Shown here one piece after another: positions 54,001 through 62,566 of a stretch of DNA of 64,000 nt. Where the stretch lies: positions 48,021-112,020 of the forward strand of contig JACKLU010000009.1 of the NCBI GenBank assembly GCA_024235735.1, in the 5' to 3' direction. The first letter of the stretch is position 1, and each line of letters starts with the position of its first letter. A program made the translations under genes and the position numbers. The stretch is from Burkholderiales bacterium (GTDB lineage: Bacteria > Pseudomonadota > Gammaproteobacteria > Burkholderiales > Nitrosomonadaceae). The notes beneath the pieces are model-generated. The model had not been told where the DNA came from, searched no databases, and worked only from the letters and a program-made list of their open reading frames with translations.

Positions 54001-54230
54001 AAGGCCGGCCGCACATTGTCGATATGATCAAGAATGGTGAAATCAGTTTGATTATCAATACGGTGAAAAATAAGCGCAGTGCAATACGTGACTCGTATTC
54101 AATCCGTTATGCGGCGCTCCAAGGGCGCGTGACTTACTATACGACTCTGTCCGGAGCGCGGGCCGCATGCGTAGGCATGGCGAATATGCAGGAACTAAGA
54201 GCGTATAATCTGCAAAAAATGCACTCATAA
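51033..54230 (+). CDS. carB: carbamoyl-phosphate synthase large subunit
   Basis: 1065 residues with two ATP-grasp halves ([25 protein letters not shown] near the start; [20 protein letters not shown] at ~555), an oligomerisation domain in between, and a C-terminal MGS-like allosteric domain (~935-1065, [37 protein letters not shown]). ATG at 51033 is used; a TTG two codons earlier is unlikely. Frame is unbroken. Confidence 0.98.
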   Translation: [1065 protein letters not shown]

Positions 54231-54317
54231 ATACGACAGGCTACAGAGCGCATTTCGACAAATGCCATTTATAGAGTGTAACAAAAAACAAATCATGAGG
54301 AAGGGTAAACAGTAATA

Positions 54318-54794
54318 ATGAGTACAACGCCTTTAACTGTTGCAGGCGCTGAAGCGTTGCGTAAAGAGTTGCATGAAATGAAGACTATTCATCGTCCAGC
54401 TGTCATTGCAGCAATAGCCGAAGCACGTTCGCACGGTGATCTTTCCGAAAACGCTGAATATGATGCAGCGAAAGAAAAACAGGGATTTATTGAAGGGCGG
54501 ATTGCCGAACTTGAAGGCAAACTATCAAACGCTCAGATCATTAATCCGGCGCTCATTAATGCTGATGGCGCCTGCGTCTTTGGCGCGACAGTTGAGCTCG
54601 AGGATATGCAAAGCGGCGAAACAGTCACGTATCAGATTGTTGGCGAAGATGAAGCCAGTATCAAGCATGGAAAAATTTCCATAAACTCGCCTATCGCGCG
54701 TGCACTTATCGGAAAGTTTGCCGGAGACGTTGCTGAAGTTCAAGCACCCGGTGGAATTCGTGAGTACGAAATTCTTGGTGTAAAGTATATTTAG
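54318..54794 (+). CDS. greA: transcription elongation factor GreA
   Basis: 158 residues. N-terminal coiled coil with acidic tip (ARSHGDLSENAEYDAAKEKQ), and FKBP-like C-domain (YQIVGEDEASIKHGKISINSPIARALIGK). Rescues backtracked RNA polymerase. Lies 87 nt after carB in the typical carAB-greA order. Confidence 0.97.
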   Translation: MSTTPLTVAGAEALRKELHEMKTIHRPAVIAAIAEARSHGDLSENAEYDAAKEKQGFIEGRIAELEGKLSNAQIINPALINADGACVFGATVELEDMQSGETVTYQIVGEDEASIKHGKISINSPIARALIGKFAGDVAEVQAPGGIREYEILGVKYI

Positions 54795-54820
54795 CTATTC
54801 ATTCTTTAATGAATGAGCAA

Positions 54821-55168
54821 TCATGTCTGGTAACTGCGCTTAGTACGGCGTGGTTCGCGTTTTTTCTGTCGGGTTGATTTTTGCTTCTCAACTTCTTCAG
54901 GTTTCGGGCGGTAGATGATCAAGATTTTTCCAATTTGTTGTATGGACTCGGCATTGAGTCTTTGACAAATTTCTTCATAAATTGCTTTCCGGATAAGGCG
55001 GTCGTCCAGCTGAACTTTGATTTTGATCAGCTCGTGGGCTAGCAGTCCGCGTTCAAGTTCCTCAATAACGTTATTGGTAAGACCTGCTTTTCCAACGAGG
55101 ACTACAGGACTAAGCGCATGCCCTTGCGCAGAAAGCAGGCGACGTTGTGTAACGCTGAGTGTCGACAT
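54821..55168 (-). CDS. yhbY: ribosome-associated YhbY (CRS1-YhbY) protein
   Basis: 115 residues with the CRM/YhbY RNA-binding fold: LSAQGHALSPVVLVGKAGLTNNVIEELERGLLAHELIKIKV. The basic C-terminal tail (TRQKKREPRRTKR) is typical. ATG at 55168 chosen; a Met 5 codons upstream is an alternative. Divergent from rlmE and convergent with greA, as in E. coli. Confidence 0.95.
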   Translation of the reverse strand: MSTLSVTQRRLLSAQGHALSPVVLVGKAGLTNNVIEELERGLLAHELIKIKVQLDDRLIRKAIYEEICQRLNAESIQQIGKILIIYRPKPEEVEKQKSTRQKKREPRRTKRSYQT

Positions 55169-55200
55169 AAAATTTTTTATCAAAAATATTATTCTACTTT

Positions 55201-55818
55201 ATGACGCGTACTAAAACCAGCAACCAATGGATGAAAGAACATGTCAGTGATTTCTTTGTCAAACAGGCCAAGAAAGAAGGTTATCGTTCGCGAGCTGCTT
55301 ATAAGTTGCTTGAAATTGATGCGCAGGATCACATTTTTAAAAAAGGAATGATTGTTGTTGATCTCGGCGCCGCACCGGGTAGCTGGACTCAAGTAGCATT
55401 GCATAAAGTAGGTGCGCTAGGTAAAGTTGTCGCATTAGATATTCTAGAAATGCGGCCTTTATCGGGGGCTGCTTTTATTAAAGGTGATTTTCGGGAAGAA
55501 AGTGCTATTATAGAACTTGACCGGGAACTGGGTGGGCGATCGCCCGATTTGGTGATTTCCGACATGGCGCCAAACATAAGTGGTATAGCTGTCAGTGATC
55601 AAGCGAAAGGTATGTATCTGGCCGAGTTGGCTTATGATTTTGCCGTGAGTAAGCTGAACCATGGCGGTATTTTCCTGGTCAAAGTTTTTCAAGGGAGCGG
55701 ATTTGATCAGTTCTTACGTGAAATGCGCTGTGGATTTGCGAAAGTACTGGTACGCAAGCCAAAAGCTTCCCGAGATCGCAGCAATGAAGTGTATTTGTTG
55801 GGTCTGAAAAAGAATTAG
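55201..55818 (+). CDS. rlmE: 23S rRNA 2'-O-methyltransferase RlmE
   Basis: FtsJ/RrmJ, methylates U2552 of 23S rRNA. 205 residues. SRAAYKLLEID, SAM motif VVDLGAAPGSWTQVA and the K-D-K-E tetrad in context (catalytic Asp in ISDMAPN, Lys in FLVKVFQG, Glu in SNEVYLLG). Usually followed by ftsH, as here. Confidence 0.96.
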   Translation: MTRTKTSNQWMKEHVSDFFVKQAKKEGYRSRAAYKLLEIDAQDHIFKKGMIVVDLGAAPGSWTQVALHKVGALGKVVALDILEMRPLSGAAFIKGDFREESAIIELDRELGGRSPDLVISDMAPNISGIAVSDQAKGMYLAELAYDFAVSKLNHGGIFLVKVFQGSGFDQFLREMRCGFAKVLVRKPKASRDRSNEVYLLGLKKN

Positions 55819-55940
55819 AGTTTGAAATCAGAATAATAAAAAAGTGGCAGTATAAGAAAGCACGAAAGAATTTTATTTCTTTATTATTTTTATGACAATA
55901 TTTTTTAAATATCGTAAGGTGCAAACCAAAAGGAGCTATC

Positions 55941-57863
55941 TTGAATAATTTGATCAAAAATATGGCCATTTGGCTAGTGATTGCACTGATCTTGATGACA
56001 GTATTTAACCAATTCAGTGTTCGTCAGCAAACACAGGTGCCGATTGATTACTCGCAGTTTATTTCTGAGTTAAATCAGGGGCGAATAGCAAAAGTAATCA
56101 TCGACGGTCGTACTTTAAGGGGTATTAAATCGGATGGCAGGCGTTTTACGACTTATGCGCCTTCTGATCCTTGGCTGGTCAGCGATTTGCTGAAATCCGG
56201 AGTCGTTGTGGAAGCTCGTCCAGAAGAAGAGCCTTCCCTTCTGATGAGTATATTCATTTCTTGGTTCCCAATGCTGCTTCTGATTGCAGTATGGATTTTT
56301 TTCATGCGGCAAATGCAGGGAGGGGGTAGAAATGGAGGGGCTTTTTCGTTTGGGAAAAGTAAGGCGAGAATGCTGGATAAATCCCAGAATCATGTGACAT
56401 TCAACGATGTGGCCGGTTGCGAGGAAGCGAAAGAAGAAGTAGCTGAACTAGTAGAATTCTTGCGTGACCCTTCAAGATTCCAGAAGTTGGGGGGGCGGAT
56501 ACCACGTGGTGTGTTAATGGTAGGTAGTCCTGGAACCGGTAAGACGCTTCTGGCGCGTGCAATTGCTGGTGAAGCTCAAGTGCCGTTTTTCAGTATCTCC
56601 GGTTCTGATTTTGTGGAAATGTTCGTTGGTGTGGGCGCGTCTAGGGTGCGTGACATGTTTGAACAGGCCAAAAAGCATGCGCCCTGCATCATTTTTATCG
56701 ATGAGATTGATGCGGTGGGTCGTCAGCGGGGTGCGGGTCTCGGTGGTGGCAATGATGAGCGCGAACAGACTCTCAATCAATTACTTGTGGAAATGGATGG
56801 ATTCGAGGGGGCATTGGGTGTTATCGTGATTGCTGCAACCAATCGTCCTGATGTTCTTGATCCGGCCTTGTTACGGCCAGGTCGTTTCGATCGTCAGGTG
56901 ACAGTGCCGCTGCCGGATATCCGTGGTCGCGAGCAGATTCTGAATGTACATATGCGCAAGGTGCCTCTGGCTCCTGATGTCAAGGCAGACATACTTGCGC
57001 GAGGTACTCCAGGAATGTCTGGTGCAGATCTCGCAAATCTCGTTAACGAAGCTGCTTTATTCGCGGCCCGGAAAAATAAGCGCTTGGTGGATATGGAGGA
57101 TTTTGAGAACGCCAAAGACAAAATCTTCATGGGTGCTGAAAGACGTTCGGTTGTCATGCCGGAGCATGAGCGCAAAAATACAGCTTATCATGAATCCGGC
57201 CATGCTGTTGTCGCCTATCTGTTGCCCAGAACTGATCCGGTGCATAAAGTAACGATTATCCCGAGAGGACGCGCTTTGGGTGTGACGATGCAGTTACCGA
57301 CAGAAGATCGTTTCAGTATGGAGAAAGAAGAGATTCTGCAAAAGCTGGCCGTTATGTTTGGTGGACGTATTGCGGAGGAAGTGTTTATGAATCAGATGAC
57401 AACGGGCGCTTCAAATGACTTTGAGCGTGCGACTGAACTGGCGCGTCAGATGGTAACGCAATGGGGCATGTCGGAAACACTAGGTCCGATGGTCTATGGC
57501 GAGAATGAAGGCGAGGTTTTTCTGGGGCGCTCTGTGACAACACATAAAAACCTCAGTGAAGCAACGATGCAGAAGGTTGATGCGGAAATACGTCGGATTA
57601 TTGATGCGCAATATGCGCTTGCACGTAAATTGATTGAAGAAAATAAGGATAAGATCGAAGCCATGACGCAAGCATTACTGGAATGGGAAACCATAGACAG
57701 CGATCAGATTAAAGACATTATGGAGGGAAGACCGCCGCGTCCGCCTAAGCCACCGCAATCAACGATTGAGAAAACAACAGAAGATGTGTCACCACCGGTA
57801 GAAGCTGCTACTGAGAAAGAATCAGATATTCCACCTCAGGAAGCAGTAAAAGGAACTGATTAG
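55941..57863 (+). CDS. ftsH: ATP-dependent zinc metalloprotease FtsH
   Basis: Membrane AAA+ protease, 640 residues. Two transmembrane helices (~7-27, ~98-118), Walker A GSPGTGKT (~195), Walker B FIDEIDAVGRQR, SRH, and protease HESGH (417-421). A Pro/Glu-rich C-terminal tail (PPRPPKPPQS) is longer than in E. coli. TTG start at 55941 with AAGGAG. A terminator follows at once; folP, its usual downstream neighbour, is not here. Confidence 0.97.
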   Translation: MNNLIKNMAIWLVIALILMTVFNQFSVRQQTQVPIDYSQFISELNQGRIAKVIIDGRTLRGIKSDGRRFTTYAPSDPWLVSDLLKSGVVVEARPEEEPSLLMSIFISWFPMLLLIAVWIFFMRQMQGGGRNGGAFSFGKSKARMLDKSQNHVTFNDVAGCEEAKEEVAELVEFLRDPSRFQKLGGRIPRGVLMVGSPGTGKTLLARAIAGEAQVPFFSISGSDFVEMFVGVGASRVRDMFEQAKKHAPCIIFIDEIDAVGRQRGAGLGGGNDEREQTLNQLLVEMDGFEGALGVIVIAATNRPDVLDPALLRPGRFDRQVTVPLPDIRGREQILNVHMRKVPLAPDVKADILARGTPGMSGADLANLVNEAALFAARKNKRLVDMEDFENAKDKIFMGAERRSVVMPEHERKNTAYHESGHAVVAYLLPRTDPVHKVTIIPRGRALGVTMQLPTEDRFSMEKEEILQKLAVMFGGRIAEEVFMNQMTTGASNDFERATELARQMVTQWGMSETLGPMVYGENEGEVFLGRSVTTHKNLSEATMQKVDAEIRRIIDAQYALARKLIEENKDKIEAMTQALLEWETIDSDQIKDIMEGRPPRPPKPPQSTIEKTTEDVSPPVEAATEKESDIPPQEAVKGTD

Positions 57864-57914
57864 GTATCATTCTATGTATTGGCTTTGATTTAAAGAGCTG
57901 GCGCGAATTAGAAC

Positions 57915-57948
57915 GGGATACGATCAATAGCAATCGTATCCCTTTTCT
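57915..57948 (+). terminator. rho-independent terminator after ftsH
   Basis: GGGATACGAT (57915-57924), 8-nt loop, ATCGTATCCC (57933-57942), TTTTCT. A perfect 10-bp stem. It closes the rlmE-ftsH transcript just before the IS remnants. Confidence 0.9.
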
Positions 57949-57970
57949 ATTGGCGACTCTTTCATTTGTG

Positions 57971-58800
57971 GAGATCTTTGCAAAACCTCTGACTTCTTAA
58001 AGTTCGGCAAAAAATTGGCGATTTCAATCAGACTTTCTCAGTTTTTTATGAATTTTTGTGGGAAAACACGAAGTTTGATAAGAAATCATTTTGTTTTCAG
58101 GTATTTTTTTGCCTGTTTTTTGTTTAAAAGGCGCATTTCTCCTGTCTCATCAAACTTTCAACAAATAACCTGGACAATCTTTTCAGGTTATACGCCATGG
58201 CTTGTAGAACATGCCGGACATGCGCTTTTGCCAGAGCACGATAATGCAGATTTTGTCGCCAAACCAGCGCGCCTGACTGCCAAAAGTGCGTTCAACGACG
58301 TTAACGCGCTCGAGTGATTAATTTATTGCGTTGCCATTGCCGCGCAGTTAACGGTTTTTTCCTCACCGCCTTGTCCTGAATGCCGCTTTTGATACCCTGC
58401 GCTTTCAAAGCTTCGCGATGCTTCTGGCTGCCATAGGCCTTGTCGCCATGAAGCCGATTTCCCGGCTCGATTCCAGCCTTATCCAGCAGCGCCAGCATGG
58501 ATTGACTGTCATGCCGGTTGGCTGCGGTTGTCTCCACCTCGCTTCAGTGTCTTCCAGATCCAGTCCAAGAAAACGCATGACATGCAGGGTGGTGTTAGTC
58601 ATGCCTTCAACCGATATCACTCAGACCACCATGCCATAGGCCAACCAGCAGCATTTTGAATAACAGCAATCCGGGGTAAGCAGGACGGTTTGTGGTGCAT
58701 TGCGAATGGCGATCTGGTTACGCCGGCCATCGCTTGGCTTGATCGTGCAGCAGTACTCGTGGGTCGCAGTATGCTGGTAAAGCATATCGCAATCTATTGA
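57971..58800 (-). mobile_element. IS5-family element, internally deleted
   Basis: The left boundary is the terminal repeat GAGATCTTTGCAAAACC at 57971. The transposase lies on the minus strand and ends at 58124. The opposite IS end is missing, cut off by the IS3 remnant near 58800. Non-autonomous and inactive. Confidence 0.75.
58124..58790 (-). pseudogene. IS5-family transposase, inactivated
   Basis: Segments read like an IS5 transposase in order: LLFKMLLVGLWHGGLSD, SVEGMTNTTLHVMRFLGLDLED, then a jump to TEARW, a second jump to VETTAANRHDSQSMLALLDKAG, DKAYGSQKHREALKAQGIKSG, and after frameshifts VVERTFGS and HVLQAMAYNLKRLSRLFVES. A large central part is deleted between 58540 and 58570. One frameshift is an extra A just after ITRAR (58310 region) and another lies in the WFGDK segment. 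No full-length product is possible. Confidence 0.85.
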
Positions 58801-58814
58801 AAGTATAAGGTTTT

Positions 58815-59048
58815 ATTGGCGGTATGAGCCGTCTGGGGAATTGTTGGGATAATGTGGTTGCGGAAAGTTTCTTTGGCAGCCTCAAGCAGGAATGCTGCCA
58901 ATGGCGACACTACCAAACCCAGTATGGAGCACAACAGGATATATTGCAGTATATCGCTGTGTTTTATAACAGCCAAAGACTGCATTCATGTATGGATTGC
59001 GAAAACCCAAACCAATATGAAGCGGTGAGAGTGATGAGAGTTGCTTAA
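58815..59048 (+). pseudogene. IS3-family transposase OrfB C-terminal fragment
   Basis: Only the last ~75 codons: SRLGNCWDNVVAESFFGSLKQE (the catalytic Glu is in ESFF) and YIAVFYNSQRLHSCMDCENPNQYE, the typical IS150-group ending. The 5' four fifths are missing. The sequence after the stop (TGAGGTGTCCGGTTTTGCTTGA, 59049-59070) matches the usual right end of IS3-family elements. It abuts the IS5 remnant. Confidence 0.8.
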
Positions 59049-59075
59049 CTGAGGTGTCCGGTTTTGCTTGATCAA
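59049..59075. repeat. IS3-family right inverted repeat (remnant)
   Basis: The segment beginning CTGAGGTGTCCGGTTTTGCT follows the transposase stop directly, as in IS3-family right ends. The left end is absent. Confidence 0.55.
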
Positions 59076-59090
59076 ATCATTTTTATCATT

Positions 59091-59546
59091 GTGCCGACGA
59101 CAAGTGATTGCAATTTGAGGTATTGTTGTCGTGTCTTTTGAAGAAATAAATTTGGCATAGAAAGAAACTTCACTAACGGGAATTTTATGCGAAGATTCAA
59201 AGCATGTTAGTTATGCGAGTGAATATGTTGTCGACGATGTTATAAAAAGAATCTGTAACTAAAATTGTATTGCTGTTGTTTTGGTACAACATAGGCCGAA
59301 TATTGCCTTGACACATAAAAGCTCCTTATATAAGCTGCGCTTTGGTCAAATACGACACACTTATTAATAATTAAGAGTAATGTCAGCGGTCAGCGTTTGA
59401 GTTAAGAATTCCAGCCTGCAAAAAGAGAATCATAAAAAGAATCAAGTGAAGGCAGAGAATCAAGGTTGGCACGCGATATCGGGATTTCTTGCGAGGAAAT
59501 GCAAGATGAAGAAAAGTACAAGTCATATTACTTCGAGGGGAAGATC
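59091..59546. other. intergenic upstream of FAAL, possible promoter
   Basis: No gene supported. TTGACA at 59308-59313 with TATAAG at 59329-59334 (15-nt spacer, short) may be a sigma-70 promoter for the lipid cluster. The first TTG in the FAAL frame (59466) lies in this gap but has a poor ribosome-binding site. Confidence 0.35.
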
Positions 59547-61370
59547 TTGAGTTCGACAATAACCAAGTTGAACGCTCCGCTTATGCAGGCGTTTGATTTT
59601 CAGCCTTCCAACGAAACGCAGCTAATACCAACACCAACAAGGAATACGCTCGTACAGCAACTAGCAGGCTTTGATACTTTAATCAACGCACTTGAGTATG
59701 CTGCGCAAGGAACTACCGGATACAATTTCTACGACGCAAGAGGCAATCTGCGTTCGGTGTTACCCTATAGTCTACTTAGAGATAATGCGCGGAAGTTAGC
59801 GCAGTGCTTGTCTGTTTTCGGGTTAGAGCGCGGCAGTCGTGTTGCGATCATAGCCGATACATCACCTGAATTTATTGAGTTATTTTTTGCTTGTCGATAT
59901 GCCGGGTTAGTTCCATTTGCAATGCCTGTGCCTGTTAATTTGGGCAGTCATGGAATTTACGTTCAACAGCTGAGAGGATTGCTTGAAAGCAGTCAGGCAA
60001 GTCTGGCACTCGCAAATCTTGATTACATCAATTTTCTTGAAGAAGCAGCAGAAAAAATAACTGCTTTGAATTGGATTGGTACGCCTGCGCAGTTAAGTGA
60101 ATTTCCGGCACAAGAAATATCATTGCAGTCCAATAAACCTGATGAAGTTGCCTATCTGCAATTTACATCAGGCAGTACACGAATGCCGCGAGGTGTGGTT
60201 ATCACTGAGCACGCACTTATGTGTAACTTAAAAGGAATAGTGCGTAATGGTCTGGAAGTAACGCCCGATGATCGTTCTGCATCTTGGTTACCTTTTTACC
60301 ATGATATGGGACTGGTTGGTCTGGTTCTGGCACCGATGGTTACACAGATATCGGTAGATTATCTGGCGACACGCGATTTTGCGATACGACCCTTGCAGTG
60401 GCTCAAGTTGATCAGTCGTAATCGCTGTACAATAGCATTCAGTCAACCTTTTGGACTTAAGTTATGCACTATGCGCGCACGAGAGTCGGATTTGAAGGAT
60501 CTTGACTTGAGCTGCTGGAGGGCTGCAGGAATTGGCGCTGAAATGATTCGTCCGGATACGCTAAGAAAGTTTGCTGAAAAATTTTCGTCTTCAGGATTTA
60601 ATGAAAATGCGTTTCTTCCCTGCTACGGTTTGGCAGAATCAACACTGGCTGTAACATTCTCAAAAGTAGGTAACGGATTTGATAGCATACAAATCGACAG
60701 TAAAACACTTGTCGATAAACGAATGGCTGTTAAATTGCAGACTGAGGAACGTAAAAGCAATGAATTTGTCAATTGCGGAAAACCATTGCCCGAACACATC
60801 GTTAAAATCATCAATGATGAAGGGCAACAGCTTGACGAAGGAATGCTTGGCAGCGTTCTCGTGCAAGGTGCTAGCGTCATGATGGGTTATTTTAATAATC
60901 CGGAAGAAACCCAAAATGCATTAAAGCCGGAAAACTGGCTTGATACTGGAGATATTGGTTTTCTTTATGAGGGTGACCTATATATCACAGGGCGACGGAC
61001 AGATGTCATCATCGTCAATGGGCGTAACATTCGTGCGCAAGACGTTGAAGAGCTCGCTGAGCAGCAGCCTGAGGTCAGATCCAGAGAAGCATCGGCTTTT
61101 GGTGTAAATAATGAGGATGGCTCTACAACGGTAGTTCTCGTCATTGAGTGCAGATTGACCTCATTGGCAGAACGCCACATGCTGATCAAACGGTTGCAGC
61201 AACTCGTCTATATGGCTTTTGGTGTGAATTGTATCGTAGAACTCGTACCACCGCATACGCTGCCTAGAACTTCTTCAGGAAAATTGTCTCGTTTTGCAGC
61301 GCGGCAAGGTTACATACAGCGTACCAATCTGAATGACCAGCTTGCGATGGTGGAATCCGGAGATCGTTAA
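59547..61370 (+). CDS. fatty acyl-AMP ligase / acyl-ACP synthetase
   Basis: ~607 residues of the FAAL-type adenylate-forming family. Adenylation motifs: LQFTSGSTRMPRGV (A3), WLPFYHDMGLVG, CYGLAESTLAVTF (A5), DTGDIGFLYEGDLYITGR (A7/A8) and a C-terminal PRTSSGKLSR (A10). FAALs adenylate a fatty acid and load it on an ACP. TTG at 59547 with GAGGGGA 5 nt upstream is preferred to TTG at 59466; it makes the N-terminus match homologues. First gene of a four-gene lipid cluster: FAAL, epimerase/reductase, ACP, SPT. Confidence 0.88.
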   Translation: MSSTITKLNAPLMQAFDFQPSNETQLIPTPTRNTLVQQLAGFDTLINALEYAAQGTTGYNFYDARGNLRSVLPYSLLRDNARKLAQCLSVFGLERGSRVAIIADTSPEFIELFFACRYAGLVPFAMPVPVNLGSHGIYVQQLRGLLESSQASLALANLDYINFLEEAAEKITALNWIGTPAQLSEFPAQEISLQSNKPDEVAYLQFTSGSTRMPRGVVITEHALMCNLKGIVRNGLEVTPDDRSASWLPFYHDMGLVGLVLAPMVTQISVDYLATRDFAIRPLQWLKLISRNRCTIAFSQPFGLKLCTMRARESDLKDLDLSCWRAAGIGAEMIRPDTLRKFAEKFSSSGFNENAFLPCYGLAESTLAVTFSKVGNGFDSIQIDSKTLVDKRMAVKLQTEERKSNEFVNCGKPLPEHIVKIINDEGQQLDEGMLGSVLVQGASVMMGYFNNPEETQNALKPENWLDTGDIGFLYEGDLYITGRRTDVIIVNGRNIRAQDVEELAEQQPEVRSREASAFGVNNEDGSTTVVLVIECRLTSLAERHMLIKRLQQLVYMAFGVNCIVELVPPHTLPRTSSGKLSRFAARQGYIQRTNLNDQLAMVESGDR

Positions 61371-62289
61371 ACTGTCATGCAAAAAATTGGTAGCTGTCAC
61401 AGGCGCTACTGGTTTTATCGGACAAAGGCTTGTCAGTAGTCTTGGGGCAGCAGGCTGGCGTGTAAAAGCGATTACCCGAAAAAAAAAAGCGAATACGGAT
61501 TTCGTTAATTGGATTCATGGTGATCTTGATAATCTGGCAGCTTTAAATGATCTCGTGAGAGATGCTTCTGCGGTTATCCATTGTGCAGGAACTGTGCGAG
61601 GTAGTTCATTTGATGAATTTTCTCATACCAATGTGACCGGAACTAAAAACCTCCTTGATGTGGTTGTTAAGCAAAAACAACCACCGCGTTTTCTGTTCAT
61701 TTCTTCACTTGCTGCGAGACAATCTGAGCTGTCTTGGTATGCCAAGAGTAAGAAACAGGCTGAGCAATTAGTCATTGATCCCACACTGGGATTATCTTGG
61801 ACAATTTTCAGACCAACTGCGGTGTACGGCCCGGGCGATAAAGAATTGAAACCGCTTTTTCAGGCGGCCAGTAAAGGATTTCTTCCGGTTGTTGGTCAAT
61901 TACAAAACCGTTTTGGATTGTTACATGTTGACGATCTGATTTCCGCAATTCGGACGTGGCTCGATTTTAATGCTTCCTGTCCAGGTATTTACGAACTTGA
62001 TGATGGAATGGCAGGGGGATATAGCTTCCAGTCATTGGCAACTTTAGCTCAGGAAATATGGAACAGGCCGGTTCGTTGCGTTGTAGTACCTCATTTTCTG
62101 ATAAGGAATGCCGCCATTGTAAATCTTTGGCTGGCAAGAATCTTGCGATATTCTCCTATGTTGACTCCTGGTAAGGTAAAAGAGTTACACCACGATGACT
62201 GGGTATGTGATAATGCGCCTTTAATTCGTGCACTGCCTCAATGGCAGCCTCGCATCCGTTTGCAAGATGCATTGCCGCAACTATTATAG
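61333..62289 (+). CDS. NAD(P)-dependent epimerase/reductase (CerR-like)
   Basis: ~318 residues, extended SDR with Rossmann motif VTGATGFIGQRL (~24-35) and the catalytic SSLAARQSELSWYAKSKKQAE (Ser, Tyr-x-x-x-Lys). In ceramide clusters of Caulobacter type, an SDR of this epimerase family (CerR) reduces 3-ketosphinganine. Start is uncertain: ATG at 61333 overlaps FAAL by 38 nt; TTG at 61387 would begin right at the Rossmann fold. Confidence 0.75.
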   Translation: MTSLRWWNPEIVKLSCKKLVAVTGATGFIGQRLVSSLGAAGWRVKAITRKKKANTDFVNWIHGDLDNLAALNDLVRDASAVIHCAGTVRGSSFDEFSHTNVTGTKNLLDVVVKQKQPPRFLFISSLAARQSELSWYAKSKKQAEQLVIDPTLGLSWTIFRPTAVYGPGDKELKPLFQAASKGFLPVVGQLQNRFGLLHVDDLISAIRTWLDFNASCPGIYELDDGMAGGYSFQSLATLAQEIWNRPVRCVVVPHFLIRNAAIVNLWLARILRYSPMLTPGKVKELHHDDWVCDNAPLIRALPQWQPRIRLQDALPQLL

Positions 62290-62308
62290 TTATACCTAGT
62301 TTTAAGTT

Positions 62309-62563
62309 ATGACAGACAATAATTACAATGAAATCATTGAGTTGCTTTGTGATCGCCTCAGCAGCCTGACTGACTCGGAAGTAAGCATCACAGCAGAAAC
62401 CAATTTGATCAGTGAGTTATCCATTGATTCAGTCAAATTGCTCAACCTCATCATGGAAATAGAAGATGCGTTTGATATCTCGATACCCATCAACGCATTG
62501 GCAGATGTGCAAACCGTGCATGAATTGGCAAGCCTCATTTCCAAAATTAAATCCGCATCCTGA
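62309..62563 (+). CDS. acyl carrier protein
   Basis: 84 residues, acidic, with phosphopantetheine Ser41 in SIDSVKLLNLIMEIED. It is a dedicated ACP, distinct from the housekeeping AcpP (which has the DSLD/E-type motif). Likely loaded by the FAAL and used by the SPT-like enzyme 4 nt downstream. Confidence 0.92.
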   Translation: MTDNNYNEIIELLCDRLSSLTDSEVSITAETNLISELSIDSVKLLNLIMEIEDAFDISIPINALADVQTVHELASLISKIKSAS

Positions 62564-62566
62564 TAA

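Noticed and set aside
58418..58639. 73-codon plus-strand frame in the IS5 remnant
   Set aside because: Antisense to the transposase fragments.
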